A stretch of DNA of 6,329 nt, taken from contig JACCSN010000857.1 of the NCBI GenBank assembly GCA_013812985.1, positions 1 to 6,329 on the forward strand, given 5' to 3'. The position numbers and the translations under genes were made by a program. Below the pieces are notes generated by a model that did not search any database, was not told the origin of the DNA, and was given only the letters and a program-made list of their open reading frames with translations. The stretch comes from Hyphomicrobiales bacterium (lineage in GTDB: Bacteria > Pseudomonadota > Alphaproteobacteria > Rhizobiales > Afifellaceae). This document shows, one piece after another, positions 1 through 6,313 of this stretch. Positions within the stretch are counted from its first letter, which is position 1. The number at the start of each line of letters is the position of its first letter.

Positions 1-306
1 CCCGTGGCGCTGATGTCCTTCGACATCGGCCTGATCGGCGACATGCGGACCGCCGCCCCTTCCATACCGCGCGGCCTCATCGCCTATGGCGGCTGGACCA
101 CGGCCCTTGCCCAGCTGAGCGCTCTGCTACGGCTGAAGATCGACTTCGTATCCTACGCCATCGATGACCTGCCGACAGCCGCGCCCGTCTTCGCGCGTCG
201 CGCGCTGGGCCTGCCGCTGATCTGCTGGACCGTGCGCAATCCCGAGCAGCGCCGGAAGGCCGACGCCTGGACGGACCAGATCACCTTCGAGGGTTTCACC
301 CCATAG
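1..306 (+). CDS. Glycerophosphodiester phosphodiesterase, C-terminal part (5' end outside window)
   Basis: The frame is open from base 1 and stops at TAG 304-306, giving the last 101 residues of a longer protein. Members of this family are usually about 240 residues or more, so more than half lies upstream of the window. The visible part fits the end of a GDPD TIM barrel: a strand VALMSFD, a segment with AAPSIPRGL, a later strand PLICWTVRN, and the closing ADAWTDQITFEGF, matching the family pattern in which a W-T-V-N-like strand is followed by an acidic or aromatic ending of the type 'D.I.FEGF'. Known members hydrolyse glycerophosphodiesters to sn-glycerol 3-phosphate and an alcohol, using metal-binding Glu/Asp residues near the N-terminus that cannot be checked here. 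The GTG at 4 is an internal codon, not a credible start. Whether the enzyme is cytosolic or periplasmic cannot be judged. The assignment is by recognition of the C-terminal pattern only. Confidence 0.72.
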   Translation, partial: PVALMSFDIGLIGDMRTAAPSIPRGLIAYGGWTTALAQLSALLRLKIDFVSYAIDDLPTAAPVFARRALGLPLICWTVRNPEQRRKADAWTDQITFEGFTP

Positions 307-436
307 GATCAGGCCGGCGGTGACGAGGGATCCGGACCGACCACCTCTCCGCACGCATTGCTGGCGCGCGTGTAGGAGCCTTCCGTCCGGCGAAACGACC
401 TGTTAGAGCCCGCGACTCGCCTCGTCCTGGACGACC
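307..436. other. Intergenic gap before the transporter cassette
   Basis: This 130-nt spacer separates the phosphodiesterase stop from the first DMT gene. It must hold the cassette promoter if the cassette is transcribed separately, but I see no hexamer pair close to the sigma-70 consensus with normal spacing, no hairpin followed by a T tract and no plausible small gene. A distant inverted pair, CCGGAC near 332 and GTCCGG near 385, is too far apart to be a convincing terminator. Confidence 0.5.
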
Positions 437-1366
437 ATGCCTCCCGCCCGTTCTCTCTCGGAAAACTACCGCGGCATCCTCTATATGGTCGCCGCTTGCT
501 CCTGCCTCATTCTCAACGACACATTCGTCAAGCTGGCGAGCGAGAACGCCTCGATCCCGCAGATCATCGTGTTGCGCAGCCTGATCGCCCTGCCCCTGGT
601 CGTGCTCTTCAGTTGGCGGCAAGGAGCGCTGCGCAATTTCTTCGCATTTCGCGACCGGTACTTGTGGCTTCGCACCATAGGAGAAATCGGCGCCAACGCC
701 ACGTTCCTGTCCGCGCTGGCGCGGCTTGAGATCGCGAACATCACGGCGATCGCGCAGACCACACCCTTGGCGGTGACCGCCGCCGCTGCCCTTTGCCTGG
801 GCGAGAAAGTCGGGGTGAGGCGCTGGTTGGCCATCCTGATCGGCTTCCTCGCGGTCCTCCTGGTGATTCGCCCCGGGATGGAGGGCTTCAATGCCTGGTC
901 GCTCCTCGCGCTTTGCTCGGTCGGCTTCATCGTGCTGAGGGACCTGAGCTCGCGCGCGATGGCGCTTTCCATCCACCCCTTGAAGGTGGCCGTCATTTCG
1001 CTGGCGGCGCTCATTCCCTTGGGCCTTGCTATGTCCCCGTTCGAACCCTGGCGCGACATCACGCCAAGCGTGTTGACCCTTTGCCTCGGTTCCGCCGTCA
1101 CGCTTTCGGTTGCGTATGTTCTCCTCGTCAACGCCATGCGGCACGGCGAGATCTCGGTCGTGGCGCCGTTCCGCTACGTGTTCCTGGTCTGGGCGATCCT
1201 CATCCAGGTCACCGTCTTCTCCGTCTGGCCGGACAGCCTCACGCTGCTGGGCAGCGCGATCCTGGTCGCGACCGGGCTCTACACCGTCTATCGGGAGCGC
1301 GCCGTGGCGAGAAATCCTGCGCCGAGAGCCGTCAGCACATTCGTCCCAGCCTCGCGGTCGGCCTGA
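437..1366 (+). CDS. DMT-superfamily (EamA) transporter, first paralogue
   Basis: The product is 309 residues, the usual length for a 10-helix EamA transporter built from two five-helix repeats. It is predicted to lie in the inner membrane and move a small metabolite or drug; the substrate cannot be read from sequence. Family hallmarks are NDTFVKL (27-33) in the first helix, GEKVGVRRWLAI (122-133) and VIRPG (143-147) closing the first repeat, RDL (168-170) opening the second, APFRYV (243-248) in the GE-x4-APFRY helix typical of these proteins, and the end motif LYTVYRER (281-288). The tail after about 288 is a short, charged, probably cytosolic extension. The ATG at 437 has only a weak GGA at 429-431 as ribosome site. 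It is preferred over the internal ATG at 485 because the residues ENYRGIL before the first helix are typical of the family. It is followed 35 nt later by a clear paralogue, suggesting an ancient tandem duplication and co-transcription. Confidence 0.88.
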   Translation: MPPARSLSENYRGILYMVAACSCLILNDTFVKLASENASIPQIIVLRSLIALPLVVLFSWRQGALRNFFAFRDRYLWLRTIGEIGANATFLSALARLEIANITAIAQTTPLAVTAAAALCLGEKVGVRRWLAILIGFLAVLLVIRPGMEGFNAWSLLALCSVGFIVLRDLSSRAMALSIHPLKVAVISLAALIPLGLAMSPFEPWRDITPSVLTLCLGSAVTLSVAYVLLVNAMRHGEISVVAPFRYVFLVWAILIQVTVFSVWPDSLTLLGSAILVATGLYTVYRERAVARNPAPRAVSTFVPASRSA

Positions 1367-1401
1367 GCCATGGGGCTGGGGGTGGCGGAATTGCCGGCCC
1401 T

Positions 1402-2316
1402 GTGACGCCCGTGGCCCCGGCCTTGCTTGCGATCGGCGCAATGGTGGCCTCGCAGCTCGCTTTCGTCTTCGGCGACACGCTGGTCAAGCTGACGAGCGAA
1501 ACGCTCCCCATGGGCGAGATCCTCTTTGTGCGCGGCCTCATCTGCACCGCTATGATCGGGGCGGCCGTCGTCGCCACGGGGCAACACCGCAATCTGCCGC
1601 TGCTTGGGGATCGGACAGTCCTGTGGCGGCTCCTCGGCGAGGTTGGTGGGACCTTCTTCTACATTCTTGCCTTGCTCCAGCTGCCGATCGCGATCGTCAT
1701 CATCATCTTCCAGGCGGTGCCGCTCACCGCCACCGGGGGAGCGGCCCTGTTTCTGGGCGAGGCGGTCGGCTGGCGGCGGTGGCTGGCGATCGCGATCGGC
1801 TTCGCGGGCGTGGTTCTTGTCGTCCGGCCCGGCCTCTCCGGCTTCGAGATGCATGGGGCGCTCGTGCTCGTTTCGGTTCTCTTCATCGCCTTTCGCGATC
1901 TTTGGACCCGGATCATGCCGGCCGCTATCCCGACGCTTCTGGTCACCGGAGCCACGGCGATCGCCGTCACCGCCATGGGCGGCGTCATGGGGATTTGGGA
2001 AGACTGGGTGCGTCCGAGCGGACTCATTCTTCTCCAGCTTTCCGCGGCGGCGGTCTTCCTCGCAGTCGGCTACTTCGGGGTCATCGCCGCGATGCGGCTC
2101 GGCGAGATGTCCGCGACCGCGCCGTTTCGCTACGTCTCGGTGGTCTTCGCCATCGGCATCGGCTTCGCCGTCTGGCGTGACGTGCCGGACGCGTTGACGA
2201 TCCTGGGCTCCCTGGTCATCGTCGGCGCCGGGCTTTACACGCTCTATCGTGAACGCCCTGGGAAGCGCGCCGCGGCGGCGCTTGCCGCCGTGCCCGCAAC
2301 CGTGCCGCCGCCCTGA
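1402..2316 (+). CDS. DMT-superfamily (EamA) transporter, second paralogue
   Basis: The product is 304 residues if GTG 1402 is used. The frame is open much further upstream, but that part is merely out-of-frame sequence of the first DMT gene. GTG 1402 places 13 residues before MVAS, against 16 in the paralogue, and keeps the first helix whole. ATG 1441 would cut into that helix, and GTG 1411 is a close alternative. Landmarks are GDTLVKL (24-30), GEAVGWRRWLAIAIGF (119-134), VVRPG (140-144), RDL (165-167), APFRYV (240-245) and LYTLYRER (279-286). Nearly every landmark has a direct counterpart in the upstream gene, yet the sequences are well diverged, so the pair is an old duplication rather than a recent copy. 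The protein should be a 10-helix inner-membrane exporter or exchanger of unknown substrate. Its TGA overlaps the ATG of the MFS gene by one base, indicating translational coupling. The Ala/Pro-rich tail after 288 is poorly conserved in character. Confidence 0.86.
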   Translation: MTPVAPALLAIGAMVASQLAFVFGDTLVKLTSETLPMGEILFVRGLICTAMIGAAVVATGQHRNLPLLGDRTVLWRLLGEVGGTFFYILALLQLPIAIVIIIFQAVPLTATGGAALFLGEAVGWRRWLAIAIGFAGVVLVVRPGLSGFEMHGALVLVSVLFIAFRDLWTRIMPAAIPTLLVTGATAIAVTAMGGVMGIWEDWVRPSGLILLQLSAAAVFLAVGYFGVIAAMRLGEMSATAPFRYVSVVFAIGIGFAVWRDVPDALTILGSLVIVGAGLYTLYRERPGKRAAAALAAVPATVPPP

Positions 2317-3560
2317 TGCCCATGCGTTCGCCCCCACCGCTGCCCGGCGTCTCGGAGCCGTTGCGGGCGCCGCCGCGCCGCCCGCCGGTGCTGGCCCTCA
2401 TCGCGATCTCGGCGCTCAGCCCGTTCGCGATCAACGTCGTCGTCCCCTCGATGCCGGCGATCGAGCAGGCCTTCGACGCCGATTACAGCCGCGTGCAGCT
2501 CATCCTGTCGATGTTCCTGGCGGCCATCGCGATCTCGCAAATCTTCGTCGGCCCGCTTTCCGATCGCTTCGGTCGGAGGCCCATCCTCCTGATCGGCTTC
2601 ACGATCTTCGTCGCCGCGAGCCTGCTCGCGCCCTTCGCCCCGACCATCGAGGCGCTGATCGGCATCCGCGTCATCCAGGGCGCCGCCGGCTGCGTCGGCA
2701 TCGCGCTCGGGCGGGCCATCGTCCGCGACCTCTTCGACCGCAGCCAGGCGGCGAGCATGCTCGGCTATGTGACGATGGGCCTGGCGATGGCGCCCATGGT
2801 GGCGCCGACCATCGGCGGGCTGCTGCAGGAATCGCTCGGCTGGACGGCGATTTTTTGGCTGATGGCGGCGCTTGGGGGCCTGTGCCTGCTGGTGACATGG
2901 CGGCTGATCCCGGAAACCAATTTCCGCCGCACCGCGGCGCTGAGCTTGCGGTCGCTCTTCGCCGATTTCGGCCAGCTGCTGCGGCGGCGCGATTTCCTGC
3001 TGTTCACCGGCAGCAGCAGCCTGACCACCGGCGTTTTCTTTACGTTTCTCGGCGGCGCACCCTATGTCGCCGAGCGCATCCTGGGCCTGCGGCCCTCCGT
3101 CTATGGCCTGTGGTTCGCCCTCCTGCCGCTCGGCTACGCGCTGGGCAGCTTCCTTGCCGCCCGGTTCACCGAGCGGTTCGGCGTATCGCGGATGATCCTT
3201 GCAGGGTCGAGCCTCGCCCTTCTCGCGGTGGCGACCCTGCTCGTTCTGTCCCTGGCCGGGTTCTCCGGCCCCGCCGCGCTCTTCGTTCCAATGGGCGTCG
3301 CGGGCATGGCCAACGGCCTCGCGCTTCCGAGCGCGGTCTCTGGCGCGGTCAGCGTGCGGCCGGAGATCGCCGGCGCCGCTTCCGGCCTCTCCGGAGCGGC
3401 GCAGATCGGCATGGGCGCGATCCTGTCCGCCGTCGGCGGCGCGGCGCTGGCCGCGAGCAGCTCGGCTTTGCCTATGTTCGTGATCATGACGGTCGCGGCC
3501 GTCCTGGCGCTTTTCGTGGCGCTTGCAATCGGCCGCCGGAACCAGCCGCGCGGAGCGTGA
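2316..3560 (+). CDS. MFS multidrug efflux transporter, Bcr/CflA type
   Basis: The 414-residue product has the expected length for a 12-helix drug:H+ antiporter of the inner membrane. A Pro/Arg-rich cytosolic leader (1-23) precedes helix 1, which carries PFAINVVVPSMPAIEQAF (36-53), the family's signature end of helix 1, although the Asp often seen there in Bcr proteins is replaced by Asn40. MFS motif A is complete in loop 2-3: GPLSDRFGRRP (79-89). The helix 4 motif RVIQG (118-122) and the helix 5 antiporter-type motif APMVAPTIGG (159-168) are also present. A polar central linker (about 197-226) with RRTAALS and LLRRRDF separates the two six-helix halves. Known relatives export bicyclomycin, chloramphenicol, sulfonamides or dipeptides; the substrate here is unknown. 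Start ATG 2316 overlaps the preceding TGA (TGATG). There is no Shine-Dalgarno site, so translation is probably by re-initiation. The in-frame ATG at 2322 is an alternative only two codons later. The stop faces the RTX gene 55 nt away. Confidence 0.9.
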   Translation: MPMRSPPPLPGVSEPLRAPPRRPPVLALIAISALSPFAINVVVPSMPAIEQAFDADYSRVQLILSMFLAAIAISQIFVGPLSDRFGRRPILLIGFTIFVAASLLAPFAPTIEALIGIRVIQGAAGCVGIALGRAIVRDLFDRSQAASMLGYVTMGLAMAPMVAPTIGGLLQESLGWTAIFWLMAALGGLCLLVTWRLIPETNFRRTAALSLRSLFADFGQLLRRRDFLLFTGSSSLTTGVFFTFLGGAPYVAERILGLRPSVYGLWFALLPLGYALGSFLAARFTERFGVSRMILAGSSLALLAVATLLVLSLAGFSGPAALFVPMGVAGMANGLALPSAVSGAVSVRPEIAGAASGLSGAAQIGMGAILSAVGGAALAASSSALPMFVIMTVAAVLALFVALAIGRRNQPRGA

Positions 3561-3562
3561 GT

Positions 3563-3594
3563 TCGCATAGGTCACCGACTCGTGACCCATGCGA
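3563..3594. terminator. Hairpin between convergent genes, probable terminator
   Basis: The 55 nt between the MFS stop and the RTX stop hold an inverted repeat. Arm TCGCAT-a-GGTCAC (3563-3575) pairs with GTGACC-c-ATGCGA (3582-3594) around the six-base loop CGACTC. That gives 12 base pairs with one internal A/C mismatch. Neither side has a T tract, so it is not a textbook intrinsic terminator. Its position between two converging stop codons fits a bidirectional transcript end or 3'-end stabiliser. Confidence 0.6.
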
Positions 3595-3615
3595 TCTCGA
3601 AATCCAAAGCTCGGT

Positions 3616-3904
3616 TCATAGGACGAAATCGGTGGCGGCGAGGCTCATGGAATCGTTCAGCACGATCTGGAACTCGGCGACCCGTTGCCGTCGAGGTCGC
3701 CCTGAGCAATCGTTGCGCCGGCCCGGTTCGCATAGCGAACCTCCCCCGCCCCGCTGCTTGTGAAACCACTCGTGCCGCGCCAGGACAGAACGCCGAAGGA
3801 GATCGCGCCGAGATCGATCTTGTCGATACCGGTCTCGAAATCGGCGATGCTGTCGCGCTCGCCCCGATGGTACTGTCAGCCTTGCTGACATAGATGAACA
3901 GGTC
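3616..3904 (-). other. M10-protease-type C-terminal / type I secretion signal region, split by two frameshifts
   Basis: Starting at DLFIYVSKADSTI, and allowing one missing base near 3863 and one near 3682, this reads GERDSIADFETG, then IDKIDLGAISFGVL, then GFTSSGAGEVRYA, then IAQGDLDGNG and VAEFQIVLND, ending SLAATDFVL. This is the classic order for the serralysin/RTX C-terminal domain: DxIxDF..G.DkIDL, a Gly-rich turn, D-x-(D/N)-G-(D/N)-G, and a terminal DF-hydrophobic motif used by ABC-type (type I) exporters. The match across both frame breaks is the strongest evidence that the gene was once a single secreted protein. Confidence 0.85.
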
Positions 3905-4078
3905 GATGCCGGCATCGCCGGTCATGATGTCCCGGCCAGCGCCGCTGGTGATGAAATCGTCCCCAGCGCCGCCGCCCAGCGTGTCGATCCCCGCGCCGCC
4001 CAGAAGCGTGTCGGCGCCGCCATTGCCGAAGGCGGTGTCGTTCGCCGCGCCAAGTTCGATGTGATCGCTGCCGGAAAG
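3896..4078 (-). repeat. C-terminal RTX nonapeptide block (shifted frame)
   Basis: In the frame used between about 4312 and 3863 there is another run of nonapeptides, including LSGSDHIEL, GNGGADTLL, GGAGIDTLG, GGAGDDFIT, SGAGRDIMT and GDAGIDLFI. It directly precedes the secretion-signal region, the usual order in type I secreted RTX proteins. It cannot be reached by translation from the start codon without at least two frame changes. Confidence 0.82.
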
Positions 4079-4124
4079 CCCGTCGAAATCGAAAACGTCG
4101 CTGGACCCGTAATATTTGACGCCT

Positions 4125-6032
4125 TCAAACCCGGACGCATTGCCGATAACGGTGGCCCCGGAACGTAAGGTGGCGCCATCGAAGGACACGCCGGCGAAGC
4201 CGAACCGCGTATAGACCGTCAGGGTGTCGGTCCCGACGCCGCCTTCGAACCTCGATAGCCCCGTCGGATCGATATAGACGTTTGAAAGCGTCAGCGCGTC
4301 GTTGCGGCTTCCATGTCCACGTCGTCGCCGCCGCCGAAATAAAGGGAGGCGGTGTCGTTGCCGGCGCCTGCCAGGATCGTGTTGTCGCCGCCGCCGTCAT
4401 AGTCGTAACCGAGAATGTAATCGTCGCCGCCGAGCGTGTTGATCGTGTTGTCGCCCTGCCCGGTGAGGACTCGATCCGCGAAGCGACCGCCCGTGATCTG
4501 GTGACCGCCGGCGCCAAAGGCCTCGATGTCAGCCGCTCCACGAAGGTCGCCGCCGCAACGGTTTGCCCGTTGTACAGGAGATTGGTGGTCGCTCCGAGCG
4601 CGACCGTGACGACGCCCACACCGGCTGCGGCGCGGAGCGTGTCGATGCCGCCGCCGCCGTTGAGCTGATCGACCTGCGCATCGAACGCGCCGCCCCCAAG
4701 CTCGAAATGAACCGACAGCACGTCGTCGCCGAGCCCGCCGTTCAGCGTGTCCAAGCCGATGCCGCCGGTAATGCGGTCGTTCCCTTCGCCGCCGTTCAGC
4801 GTATCGGCTTCGTAATAGCCGTCCGAGATGGTGTCGTTGCCCGCGCCGCCGTCGATCGTGTCCGCCCCGCCCTCGCCTTCGATCCGGTCGTTGCCGTCGC
4901 CGCCGAGGACGGTGTCGTCGCCGCCGCCGGCGTAAATCGTGTCGTTGTCCGCGCCACCATTGATCCTGTCGGCGCCGGCGGAGGCGTAGATGGTGTCATT
5001 GCCGCCTTCGCCGTAAATCCTGTCGGCTTCGGTGCTGTTGCGGTCCGCATTCTGGGACACGTCGTTTCCCGCGCCGAGATAGACGACGTCGGCGCCGTAA
5101 CCGGGATCGACGTAGTCGCCGGCCGCTCCCATCCGCACGACGTCGCTGCCTTGGCCCGCATAGATGCTGCCGCCGCCATCGCCCACGGTGATGCGGTCGG
5201 CACCGTCGCCAGAGGTGATGGAGATGCGGCTGGCCTGGTCGATGTCGAAGATGTCGTTGCCGGTCGACGTCTTGACATCGTAAAGGTTCTCGACGTTGCG
5301 GACCGAGCCCCAGGCGCCGAGATTGATGGATGCGCCGCTGACGATCCGCAGCGCCACGCCGGCGCCGGACAGGTCGAAGGAAGCCGTGTCGGTGTCCTCG
5401 CCGCCGTCGATCTGCTGGATCCCCGTGCCGCCCTCGATCCAGTCATTGCCGCCCATGCCGCGCAGCGCGTCGTTGCCGTCATGTCCGAAGCCGTAGCCGC
5501 CGAGCCCGCCGACGAGCCTGTCGTCCAGCGCGCCGCCGGTCACGAAATCGTCGCCGTAGCCGCCTAGAAACACGACACGCTCGATGCTGGAAACCGCCAC
5601 CGTATTGGCGTCATTCAGCTTGACCACGGTGTTCGGCGCGAGGCGGAAAGTAACGCGCTGCGTCGCCGTCGCACTCCGGAAATCGAGATCGATCGTGTCC
5701 GTGCCGGCGTCGCCGAACGCTTTGTCCCCGGTATCGGGTGAGTTGAAGCTGAGCACGTCATCGCCATCACCACCGCGTAGCGTGTCCCGGCCGATGATGC
5801 CCGTGAAGCCGCTCGGGATAGAGCCGACATCCGTCAGGTCGTCGTTGCCAATCCCGCCGTCAAGCGTGTCGCTGCCAACGCCGCCGTCGATCCGGTCGTT
5901 GCCGCCCTCGCCGAACAGGCTGTCGTCGCCTTCCTGCCCGGAGAGCCCTTCGTCGGCGATCGTGCCGTGAACCGTCTCGTTCGTGGCGTCGCCGGAATAA
6001 TAGGTGTGAGTTGTGTTCCAACTACCAGCCAT
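4125..6032 (-). CDS. RTX repeat protein as literally readable (635 aa, off-frame tail)
   Basis: Taken as written, translation from ATG 6032 runs to a stop at 4127-4125. Residues 1-501 are genuine RTX sequence. After ATFVERL (495-501) the next 134 residues change abruptly to Arg/Thr/Ser/Ala-rich sequence (for example VRRRRRDRH) with no nonapeptides, which is the mark of a frameshift. This product lacks the C-terminal secretion signal and should not leave the cell by a type I route. A longer open frame begins at TTG 6104, but the added 24 residues are basic, Cys-containing and unlike RTX N-termini, and ATG 6032 has the good ribosome site. Confidence 0.7.
   Translation of the reverse strand: MAGSWNTTHTYYSGDATNETVHGTIADEGLSGQEGDDSLFGEGGNDRIDGGVGSDTLDGGIGNDDLTDVGSIPSGFTGIIGRDTLRGGDGDDVLSFNSPDTGDKAFGDAGTDTIDLDFRSATATQRVTFRLAPNTVVKLNDANTVAVSSIERVVFLGGYGDDFVTGGALDDRLVGGLGGYGFGHDGNDALRGMGGNDWIEGGTGIQQIDGGEDTDTASFDLSGAGVALRIVSGASINLGAWGSVRNVENLYDVKTSTGNDIFDIDQASRISITSGDGADRITVGDGGGSIYAGQGSDVVRMGAAGDYVDPGYGADVVYLGAGNDVSQNADRNSTEADRIYGEGGNDTIYASAGADRINGGADNDTIYAGGGDDTVLGGDGNDRIEGEGGADTIDGGAGNDTISDGYYEADTLNGGEGNDRITGGIGLDTLNGGLGDDVLSVHFELGGGAFDAQVDQLNGGGGIDTLRAAAGVGVVTVALGATTNLLYNGQTVAAATFVERLTSRPLAPAVTRSRAVASRIESSPGRATTRSTRSAATITFSVTTMTAAATTRSWQAPATTPPPFISAAATTWTWKPQRRADAFKRLYRSDGAIEVRRRRRDRHPDGLYAVRLRRRVLRWRHLTFRGHRYRQCVRV
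4722..5015 (-). repeat. Dense RTX nonapeptide array (27-nt period)
   Basis: Residues 340-437 of the RTX protein consist almost wholly of nonapeptides such as [45 protein letters not shown] and GGAGNDTIS, with one looser insertion (SDGYYEAD) near 403-410. On the DNA this appears as a degenerate 27-nt periodicity rich in GCCGCC on the plus strand. Each pair of turns is expected to hold Ca2+ in a beta-roll that folds only after export, when calcium is abundant. Confidence 0.85.
5853..5945 (-). repeat. N-terminal RTX nonapeptide block
   Basis: Residues 30-60 hold the first run of nonapeptides: [27 protein letters not shown] and LDGGIGNDD. It lies immediately after the short N-terminus, so no large catalytic domain precedes the repeats. 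Confidence 0.8.
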
Positions 6033-6039
6033 CGGTGCT

Positions 6040-6045
6040 CCCTCC
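6040..6045 (-). promoter_or_regulatory. Ribosome binding site of the RTX gene
   Basis: The coding strand has GGAGGG seven bases before ATG 6032. It is the only strong Shine-Dalgarno match before any start codon in this window and decides the start over the upstream TTG at 6104. Confidence 0.85.
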
Positions 6046-6146
6046 AATCGCGGGCGGCGCAGCCGTCTTGACGAGCGCGGACCCTTGCATGACAGACAGG
6101 GCAAGCGAAGCCGGATCGGCTACCTTCCCCGTTTGGGAGACTTACA

Positions 6147-6197
6147 ACTTTAATTGAAGTAAAGCACCTCTATACATGGAGGGATTTTGGCAATCAT
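6147..6197 (-). promoter_or_regulatory. AT-rich patch with 14-bp dyad, possible RTX promoter/operator
   Basis: In otherwise GC-rich DNA, about 115-165 nt upstream of the RTX start, the plus strand holds ACTTTAATTGAAGT (6147-6160), a 14-bp inverted repeat with one mismatched pair. On the minus strand a TATAGA (6174-6169) lies 17 nt downstream of ATGATT (6197-6192), a weak -10/-35 pair (4/6 and 3/6 matches to sigma-70). If that promoter is real, the dyad would sit at the transcription start, a normal place for a repressor operator. The dyad is directly visible; the promoter is a guess. Confidence 0.3.
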
Positions 6198-6291
6198 CGC
6201 CTGAACCAGCCTGAGCTTCGTGGCTCTGGTGTCGGGTAACGATCTCCTGCCAACACAAGCCTCAGCCGGATAGCAAAGCGCGCCAACCGTT

Positions 6292-6313
6292 GGCGGGCCT
6301 ATCGAGGCCCGCC
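6292..6313. terminator. Perfect 9-bp GC-rich hairpin at right edge
   Basis: GGCGGGCCT (6292-6300) and AGGCCCGCC (6305-6313) form a perfect stem around the tetraloop ATCG. No T tract follows on either strand. It may end a transcript entering from beyond the right edge, or be a small dispersed palindrome; the neighbouring gene is outside the window. Confidence 0.4.

Larger units (their letters stand above)
3616..6032 (-). pseudogene. Secreted RTX calcium-binding repeat protein, broken by four -1 frameshifts
   Basis: The gene starts at ATG 6032-6030, with GGAGGG seven nt upstream, and its natural end is the TGA at 3618-3616. Restoring one base near 4530, 4312, 3863 and 3682 yields a continuous 806-residue protein. 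Residues 1-30 form a short polar N-terminus beginning [10 protein letters not shown]. Blocks of GGxGxDxUx nonapeptides, which bind Ca2+ in a parallel beta-roll, follow at about 30-60, 80-113, 157-216, 285-320 and 340-437, with another block near the C-terminus. Beta-rich linkers lie between them. The rebuilt C-terminus contains DSIADFETGIDKIDLG and ends SLAATDFVL, the pattern of M10-metalloprotease C-terminal and type I secretion signals. No HExxH, lipase or other catalytic motif is visible, so the function (surface layer, adhesion, biofilm or enzyme scaffold) is open. The four lesions are confined to the last 915 bases. They may be real decay or homopolymer sequencing errors; if errors, this is an intact gene. 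Confidence 0.85.

Noticed and set aside
332..390. Inverted pair CCGGAC / GTCCGG after the phosphodiesterase gene
   Set aside because: Six bases separated by about 47 nt are likely by chance at this GC content, and no T tract follows.
793..1401. Upstream extension of the second DMT frame
   Set aside because: It overlaps the first DMT gene in another frame, and the translated part is Pro/Arg/His-rich without membrane segments. The real protein begins near 1402.
296..2337. Long minus-strand open frames (381 and 349 codons) opposite the DMT genes
   Set aside because: Their composition is the same charged, low-complexity type as other antisense shadows and they have no recognisable domain. The plus-strand products are clear EamA transporters.
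2244..3590. Long open frame on the minus strand (448 codons) opposite the MFS gene
   Set aside because: It is rich in Arg, Asp, Gln, Glu and Gly with no domain, and is the expected antisense shadow of a GC-rich membrane-protein gene. The plus-strand MFS protein has complete family motifs.
3582..3893. Plus-strand open frame of 103 codons after the MFS gene
   Set aside because: It has no ribosome site, begins inside the hairpin arm, and lies opposite the well-supported C-terminus of the RTX gene.
3616..4532. Programmed ribosomal frameshifting in the RTX gene
   Set aside because: Four successive shifts would be needed, and I see no slippery heptamers with downstream structure. Base loss or sequencing error is far simpler.
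4722..5015. Regular repeats resembling a CRISPR or satellite array
   Set aside because: The period is 27 nt, in frame and degenerate at wobble positions, and encodes GGxGxDxUx. There are no conserved repeats separated by unique spacers.
4563..5567. Plus-strand open frame of 334 codons opposite the RTX repeats, rich in Val, Ala and Asp with a periodic look
   Set aside because: Its periodicity is the complement of the RTX nonapeptide code. It has no signal peptide or domain, and the minus-strand protein explains it.
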